Part shown: piece by piece, positions 5,493 to 8,514 of the stretch
Position numbering within the stretch: position 1 is the stretch's first letter
Layout: the number at the start of each line of letters is the position of its first letter
NCBI GenBank assembly: GCA_033812795.1
Contig: JAPXSY010000104.1
Location: forward strand, 1-8,514
DNA length: 8,514 bases
Origin: JAPXSY01 sp033812795
Lineage (GTDB): Bacteria > Verrucomicrobiota > Kiritimatiellia > RFP12 > UBA1067
Direction: 5' to 3'
Translations under genes and position numbers: made by a program
The notes under the pieces: model-generated
The model's database searches: none
Seen by the model: only the letters and a program-made list of their open reading frames with translations
What the model was told of the DNA's origin: nothing

Positions 5493-6539
5493 TTACTCCG
5501 CGACGGGGGACGCCGCCGCAAGCTCTTCGTTGGCCTCTTCCGCCCACCGGTATCCGGCGGGGGCCTCGTCAACGCCGCGAACGGGGCTGATGTCCTGGAG
5601 GCAGAGGGTTTCGTAGGGACAGAATCTGCATACCATCGGCGAGTCGCACCGCAGCCATGCGGCGGGTCCGGCCTTCGCGCGCTTGCGCAGATGCTTGACC
5701 AGAGCGACGGCCTCTTTGCGGGCGGCTGATATACCGGCGATTTCCGCTTTAGACACGGTGTAGACGCGCCGCTGAAAATAGAACTCGGGACGCTCCGCGA
5801 TGTCCTCGTGCAGCCGCTCTCCATACCGCTCGGCGGCCTCTGGAGCGGCGAGGAAGGACTCGCCCTTATCTTTGTCCGCGCTTTGCTTGGGCTGGCCGTC
5901 GCGCTTGTAGACGCGCTGGCCGTCAAGCCCGATGACGGTCTTGAGGCCGCTCGCGTCGAGCGTCGGCACGGACGCCATAGGCCGGATGGTCGGCTTGCGG
6001 GCCACGTCATAAACCACGTCGCGCACCGTGTAGCCGTTCCGCTCCAGAGCATCGGCGTAGGTGGCGATCTGGACGTTGCCGCGCAGCCGGAGCCAGTAGT
6101 CGCTTGACGGGTCGATGTCCTGCCCCGAGGTCTTGTGCTCCAGCAGGGACACGGTTCCGTCGCCGTTGTCCACGATGCCGTCGATCTTACCATCGGCTGT
6201 CCAGTCTTTCGCGCCTTTGACGGGCAGGCTGAACTGGACTTCAGGCATCATTGTGCCATAGGACATGCACCAGTGTTTCGCGTACCCGGCCAGCATCGCC
6301 TGCAACGTCGCGGCTGTGAACTCGTCCTTCAGCCCGCACTCGGCGGCGGCGAGGAACGCCGTGCGTGCGTCAGCGCCTTTCGCCAGAGCCTCCATCGCCT
6401 TGTGCCACGCCGTACCGAACGCCAGAGCGTCCGCCGCAGTCGCGGGCTTGAGCATCGCCTCGTATGCCCAGTAGTGTTTGCGCAGGCACAGCGACAGCGC
6501 GGCCATGCGCGAGGCGGTCATCACGTTATTGGGGTTCAT
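5493..6539 (-). CDS. PD-(D/E)XK nuclease, RecB/Cas4-like with Fe-S cysteine motif, 348 aa
   Basis: Start ATG 6539 has AAAGGGA upstream and overlaps the end of the previous gene by 14 bp. Nuclease landmarks in order are Cys18 (ALSLCLRKHYW), a His near residue 46 (GTAWHKAME), Asp120 (ADGKIDGIVD), Glu134-X-Lys136 (LLEHKTS) and a QxxxY helix (QIATYADAL, 157-161). The C-terminus has CRFCPYETLC (304-313), i.e. C-x2-C-x5-C, which with Cys18 matches the four ligands of the 4Fe-4S cluster in Cas4 and AddB nucleases. All catalytic residues are present, so activity is expected. No CRISPR array or other cas gene is present, so it is read as a phage recombination exonuclease that resects ends for the Sak4-like annealing ATPase two genes on, not as an adaptation Cas4. 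Confidence 0.92.
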   Translation of the reverse strand: MNPNNVMTASRMAALSLCLRKHYWAYEAMLKPATAADALAFGTAWHKAMEALAKGADARTAFLAAAECGLKDEFTAATLQAMLAGYAKHWCMSYGTMMPEVQFSLPVKGAKDWTADGKIDGIVDNGDGTVSLLEHKTSGQDIDPSSDYWLRLRGNVQIATYADALERNGYTVRDVVYDVARKPTIRPMASVPTLDASGLKTVIGLDGQRVYKRDGQPKQSADKDKGESFLAAPEAAERYGERLHEDIAERPEFYFQRRVYTVSKAEIAGISAARKEAVALVKHLRKRAKAGPAAWLRCDSPMVCRFCPYETLCLQDISPVRGVDEAPAGYRWAEEANEELAAASPVAE

Positions 6540-6936
6540 TCCCTTGTTCCCTTTGGTTGGCGTCGGCGTGTATCAGTGCGAGACCGAGCGGGGATAGGCC
6601 GACCGTCTTCCCGTCGTCCGAAAGTGTCAGGTATCCGTGCTTCACCAGGTTCCGGAAGTACCTGTTGCGCGTCATCCGGTTTTTTGCCGTGCCCGCGCAC
6701 ACCTTGGCCACCAAGCGGCGCGCGGCTGTGAGTGTGAACAGCTTGGCGATCTCTCGGATGAAGCCGATCTCCGTCTCTGGCACGGATGACCCGTCCGCCA
6801 GCAATGCCGCCTCCTCGCGCATGAACCGCAGGATGTGGGTGGCGTCCAGGCTTGGGCACTGGATGCACCTGCCGGACATGGTTCCCCACGGGCATGTATG
6901 GCACCGTTCGGCAAGCCAGCGGACAAGCCGCACCAT
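6526..6936 (-). CDS. Cys4 and winged-helix-like protein, 136 aa
   Basis: I use ATG 6936, although no strong Shine-Dalgarno stands before it. An alternative TTG at 6963 overlaps the previous gene's stop as TTGA, has AGAGG about 10 nt upstream, and would add nine residues. Residues 12-27 hold CHTCPWGTMSGRCIQC, a C-x2-C-x8-C-x2-C pattern typical of a small zinc site. The second half (about 60-125: REIAKLFTLTAARRLVAKV, then RNRYFRNLVKHGYLTLSDDG and LSPLGLALI) reads like a winged-helix domain, with recognition helix followed by a beta wing. A DNA-binding or transcription-control role is inferred, with no known family named. It overlaps the nuclease start by 14 bp, so the two are translationally coupled. 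Confidence 0.65.
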   Translation of the reverse strand: MVRLVRWLAERCHTCPWGTMSGRCIQCPSLDATHILRFMREEAALLADGSSVPETEIGFIREIAKLFTLTAARRLVAKVCAGTAKNRMTRNRYFRNLVKHGYLTLSDDGKTVGLSPLGLALIHADANQREQGNEPQ

Positions 6937-6959
6937 GCAGTCATGTGAGGAGCCTGGGG

Positions 6960-7361
6960 TCAACGCAGCACCGCCTCTCTGCCGGAGCGTTCGGACAGCC
7001 ACTCGCGCAGGGCGTGGGGATCGAACCGTACGATGCGGCGGGTCAGGCGGAAATGCGGCGGCGCGTTCTTGGCGCGGTTGCACATGGAGAGCAGGCGGCG
7101 GCGGGCTTTGTCATCGGTCATGCGCGGAAGCACCGACCGCGCGGCCTCCTCCAGCGTGAGCAGGCGTTGCGGGAGCCGCCACAGGTCACCGCGCCAGCTT
7201 CCGGCCCGCCTGCCGTTGAGGAGGCTCAGCACGGTCTTTGCGGTGACGTGGCGCGGCTCCTCGTGCTGGATGTACCGGCACATGTCGCCGGGGCGGACGC
7301 GGAGAAGCTCGGCGGCTTCCGGTATACGCAGGAGGTGTTGGGTCGGGGATGCGTCTATCAC
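6960..7361 (-). CDS. Helix-turn-helix DNA-binding protein, 133 aa
   Basis: Start GTG 7361 overlaps the previous stop as GTGA and has GGAGGTGA five bases upstream, a strong site. Two MerR/excisionase-like segments are visible: LRIPEAAELLRVRPGDMCRY (11-30) and LLTLEEAARSVL (67-78). The second is followed by RRIVRFDPHALREWLSER (108-125), the usual 'wing then final helix' of excisionase-family HTH_17 domains. It is probably a sequence-specific regulator of this operon or of another phage promoter. No integrase is visible in this window, so calling it an excisionase would go too far. Confidence 0.7.
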   Translation of the reverse strand: MIDASPTQHLLRIPEAAELLRVRPGDMCRYIQHEEPRHVTAKTVLSLLNGRRAGSWRGDLWRLPQRLLTLEEAARSVLPRMTDDKARRRLLSMCNRAKNAPPHFRLTRRIVRFDPHALREWLSERSGREAVLR

Positions 7362-7594
7362 GGTTCACCTCCGAGAAGCATGAACGCATTTATCAGGTGC
7401 ATCCACCCGGCAAGCTCGTAATGCTTTGTGTCAACCGGCTTTAGCGAATCGAACCAAACCAACACGCCGTCCTTGACGTAAACGGCGGTGATAAATTTGA
7501 GGCCGATGGGTTTGATCGTAATCATGCCCAATAGAGCCGAGTCAGCGGGCGCGGTTTCCGGAGGGTTCCAGTGTTGTGATTTTTTCTTCGGCAT
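7358..7594 (-). CDS. Small DUF551-like protein, 78 aa
   Basis: ATG 7594 has AAAGGAGA six bases upstream. The order of features, HWNPPETAPADSALLG near the start, two strands (IKPIGLKFITAVYVKDG, VLVWFDS), then YELAGWMHL, recalls the phage DUF551 family, which has a W-x-P...P start and an H/G-W-M near the end. The function of that family is unknown to me. The match is by eye and the terminal Pro-Pro usual in DUF551 is replaced by GGEP. It is translationally coupled to the helix-turn-helix gene through a GTGA overlap. Confidence 0.6.
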   Translation of the reverse strand: MPKKKSQHWNPPETAPADSALLGMITIKPIGLKFITAVYVKDGVLVWFDSLKPVDTKHYELAGWMHLINAFMLLGGEP

Positions 7595-7607
7595 GGCGGG
7601 TCTCCTT

Positions 7608-7715
7608 TCAAAGCGGGTCGAGGACGATCTTGGCGATGACTGGCACGGCGACCAGAAGGACAGCCGCGATGAAGTTGCCGATCAGGCAGAGCGCGTTTTT
7701 CAGAGTCGGGTTCAT
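7608..7715 (-). CDS. Single-span membrane peptide, 35 aa
   Basis: ATG 7715 stands 7 nt after AAGGAGA, and TGA falls at 7610-7608, just before the next gene's ribosome site. The peptide starts MNPTLKNALCLIGNF, has a hydrophobic stretch IAAVLLVAVPVIAKIVL (about 16-32), and ends DPL. It is one transmembrane helix with almost no soluble part. The ribosome site and spacing resemble those of the next gene (AAAGGAGACC...GCCATG in both), which supports real translation. Small phage membrane peptides can affect host membrane functions or exclusion; which applies here cannot be told. Confidence 0.68.
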   Translation of the reverse strand: MNPTLKNALCLIGNFIAAVLLVAVPVIAKIVLDPL

Positions 7716-7745
7716 GGCGTGGTCTCCTTTTTTCAGATGACAGAC

Positions 7746-7925
7746 TTACAAGGCGGTGATATGACGTGCTACCGCTTTACGCAAAAAAAACCGGATCGCC
7801 TTGGCCCGATCAAACCCATACGGCGCTCCGGCTTTCTCGACAGCTCCCAATAATTCGCGGGAAATATCCACTGTGACGCGGATGTTCCGAGAGGCCGTTT
7901 TAGAAACAGTTTTTGCTTTTTTCAT
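7746..7925 (-). CDS. Ribbon-helix-helix (Arc/CopG-type) regulator, 59 aa
   Basis: ATG 7925 to TAA 7748-7746. After a basic tail (MKKAKTVSKTAS) comes RNIRVTVDISRELLGAVEKA, the beta strand and first helix of a ribbon-helix-helix fold. GFDRAKAIRFFLRKAVARH follows as the second helix with the conserved turn. These proteins dimerise and bind operators with the paired strands. As the first gene of the leftward operon it is a natural autoregulator. A GGAGG lies unusually far upstream (15 nt), so initiation may be weak or leaderless. A run of eight T (minus strand) within codons for FFL is a possible slippage site. No toxin partner is adjacent, so I do not call it an antitoxin. Confidence 0.8.
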   Translation of the reverse strand: MKKAKTVSKTASRNIRVTVDISRELLGAVEKAGAPYGFDRAKAIRFFLRKAVARHITAL

Positions 7926-7931
7926 GACGTG

Positions 7932-7960
7932 AGAGTAGCACCTCCTAGCACCAGCGTCAA
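7932..7960 (-). promoter_or_regulatory. Candidate promoter just upstream of the RHH gene
   Basis: TTGACG (7960-7955), a 17-bp spacer and TACTCT (7937-7932). The -10 keeps only the three most conserved positions (TA...T). Transcription would begin at or next to the ATG, implying a leaderless message. The GGAGG at 7945-7941 would then lie upstream of the transcript. An AT-rich tract (7964-7990) lies just upstream. Confidence 0.3.
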
Positions 7961-8115
7961 CCGTAAAATTAAATTATTTTTATTTTTTTCTACGTCTGGT
8001 TCGTCATGGGGCAGTCAAAATACAAGGTCGAGGTCGGCAAAGACGGGCATTGAGCCGATTTTCTGGCTCGTAACCTGTTGACGTTTAATCATTTCTGTAA
8101 GTCACTAAAATGCAG

Positions 8116-8144
8116 TTGATTTTCACGGCAGGATGTGGTTTACT
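8116..8144 (+). promoter_or_regulatory. Candidate rightward extended -10 promoter
   Basis: TTGATT (8116-8121), exactly 17 bp, then TTTACT (8139-8144) preceded by TGG, giving an extended -10 TG dinucleotide. Both hexamers match consensus at four of six positions. The predicted start is near 8151, just before the strong hairpin at 8162-8192. No convincing gene follows. Confidence 0.4.
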
Positions 8145-8161
8145 TTCTTCGTTTTTGCGGG

Positions 8162-8192
8162 GCGCAGGGATCGGTTTAGGGCATCCCTGCGC
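8162..8192. repeat. Perfect 10-bp inverted repeat
   Basis: GCGCAGGGAT at 8162-8171 and ATCCCTGCGC at 8183-8192 are exact reverse complements around an 11-nt loop. It is GC-rich and the most stable hairpin in the window by eye. No T-run follows, so it is not a simple intrinsic terminator. Confidence 0.85.
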
Positions 8193-8327
8193 GGGTGGCC
8201 TGGGGAACTACCCAGGGCTACGACGGCGAGAACGCGCAAGGCGGCTTCCTCATCACCTCTTCGGAGCGGCGGTGAGACAGCCTTCTGCGGGTGGAGCCGG
8301 GTGGCCGTTCCCCCAAGCCCCTCTGAA

Positions 8328-8369
8328 ATTAGACGTGACAAAATGTCACCGCGTCAAATTGTCACGTCT
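8328..8369 (-). promoter_or_regulatory. Leftward promoter with palindromic operator
   Basis: On the minus strand -35 is TTGACG (8357-8352), the spacer is 18 bp and -10 is TCTAAT (8333-8328); each hexamer matches consensus at five of six positions. The spacer holds the palindrome GTGACA-AAA-TGTCAC (8335-8349). A wider 10-bp inverted repeat, AGACGTGACA (8331-8340) with TGTCACGTCT (8360-8369), brackets both promoter elements. Three TGTCAC half-sites in 31 bp look like a repressor operator. The promoter points toward the leftward operon, whose first gene begins about 395 bp downstream, implying a long structured leader. Confidence 0.55.
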
Positions 8370-8375
8370 GGCGAC

Positions 8376-8391
8376 GGGGGGGTAGGGGGGG
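8376..8391 (+). other. Paired G7 tract, possible G-quadruplex
   Basis: Seven G, TA, seven G. With single-base internal loops this can supply four GGG runs on the plus strand. It lies 7 bp beyond the operator, upstream of the leftward -35. Confidence 0.6.
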
Positions 8392-8471
8392 CGGTCTGCC
8401 CGGCTCCTCCGCGAAGGCGGTCTTCCGTCTCGCTTTATCAGCAAATCGCTGAGTGAAGGTGATGAGGGAAT

Positions 8472-8496
8472 GCGCGGGTGCGCGGGTTGTTTTTTT
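8472..8496 (+). terminator. Weak intrinsic terminator candidate
   Basis: GCGC-GGGT-GCGC (8472-8483) followed after six bases by seven T (8490-8496). The stem is only four pairs, so efficiency is doubtful, but no other T-run follows a hairpin in the plus sense here. Confidence 0.25.
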
Positions 8497-8514
8497 CTGG
8501 CGGCAAAACGCTAG

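Larger units (their letters stand above)
8151..8496 (+). ncRNA. Candidate structured non-coding RNA
   Basis: The stretch contains consecutive hairpins: a perfect 10-bp stem (8162-8171 with 8183-8192), a 6-bp stem CCTGGG/CCCAGG (8199-8204 with 8211-8216), and a nested arm at about 8243-8282 capped by CTC-TTCG-GAG, a canonical cUUCGg tetraloop in the plus sense. Smaller stems lie further on (CCGC-GAAG-GCGG; TCAGC-AAATC-GCTGA). It is preceded by a candidate promoter and followed by a weak hairpin plus seven T. Open frames across it are Arg/Ser/Pro-rich and lack good ribosome sites. It could instead be the leader of the leftward operon, since hairpins exist on both strands, or an origin-like element. 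Confidence 0.35.

Noticed and set aside
5493..6539. Cas4 of a CRISPR-Cas adaptation module
   Set aside because: No cas1, cas2 or repeat-spacer array is present, and the neighbours are phage recombination genes.
7746..7925. Antitoxin of a toxin-antitoxin pair
   Set aside because: The next genes encode a membrane peptide and a DUF551-like protein, with no toxin fold visible. The membrane peptide alone is not enough evidence.
8110..8456. Overlapping frames in the right-hand region as genes (8110-8385 plus, 8133-8456 plus, 8123-8341 minus)
   Set aside because: They lack ribosome sites, overlap one another on both strands and have biased Arg/Ser/Pro composition over hairpin-rich DNA.

Overview
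The window is a GC-rich, gene-dense segment of a bacteriophage or prophage early region. All convincing genes lie on the minus strand, most of them nearly abutting or overlapping, and they read from about position 7925 down to the left edge. Phage origin is inferred from gene content: a RecA-fold ATPase resembling Sak4 annealing ATPases, a RecB/Cas4-like nuclease with an Fe-S cysteine pattern, an SSB-like protein, an orphan DNA methyltransferase, a ParB-fold protein without parA, and many tiny genes. I see no structural, integrase or lysis gene, and the host cannot be named. The GC content and strong AAGGAG-type ribosome sites only say 'GC-rich bacterium or its phage'.

Layout in transcription order (minus strand). 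A control region at 7926-8514 has no convincing gene but is rich in structure. A run of small genes follows: a ribbon-helix-helix regulator (7746-7925), a 35-residue membrane peptide (7608-7715), a DUF551-like protein (7358-7594), a helix-turn-helix protein (6960-7361) and a Cys4/winged-helix-like protein (6526-6936). Next comes the recombination block: PD-(D/E)XK nuclease (5493-6539), an eight-repeat protein (4868-5476), the Sak4-like ATPase (4015-4854) and the SSB-like protein (3255-3995). The lower part holds a zinc-knuckle protein (2855-3208), a 38-residue ORF (2725-2841), a ParB/DGQQR protein (1883-2692), a 60-residue protein (1622-1804), a tRNA-like folded element (1504-1621), a 132-residue protein (1044-1442) and the methyltransferase, which runs off the left edge.

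The nuclease, ATPase and SSB-like protein form a plausible single-strand annealing recombination set: resection, annealing, ssDNA protection. An eight-unit repeat gene lies inside that block between two 22-bp direct repeats that carry the ribosome binding sites. It contains a 198-bp block duplicated at about 97% identity, so this stretch looks recently rearranged.

The right-hand 500 bp is the least explained part. It holds a good leftward promoter with a GTGACA-AAA-TGTCAC palindrome in its spacer. It also holds a candidate rightward extended -10 promoter, several strong hairpins including a cUUCGg tetraloop, a paired G7 tract and a weak terminator-like hairpin. This could be a repressor-controlled early promoter with a structured leader, an antisense RNA pair, or an origin-like element. 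These assignments come from reading the sequence and were not tested by any database search or folding program.
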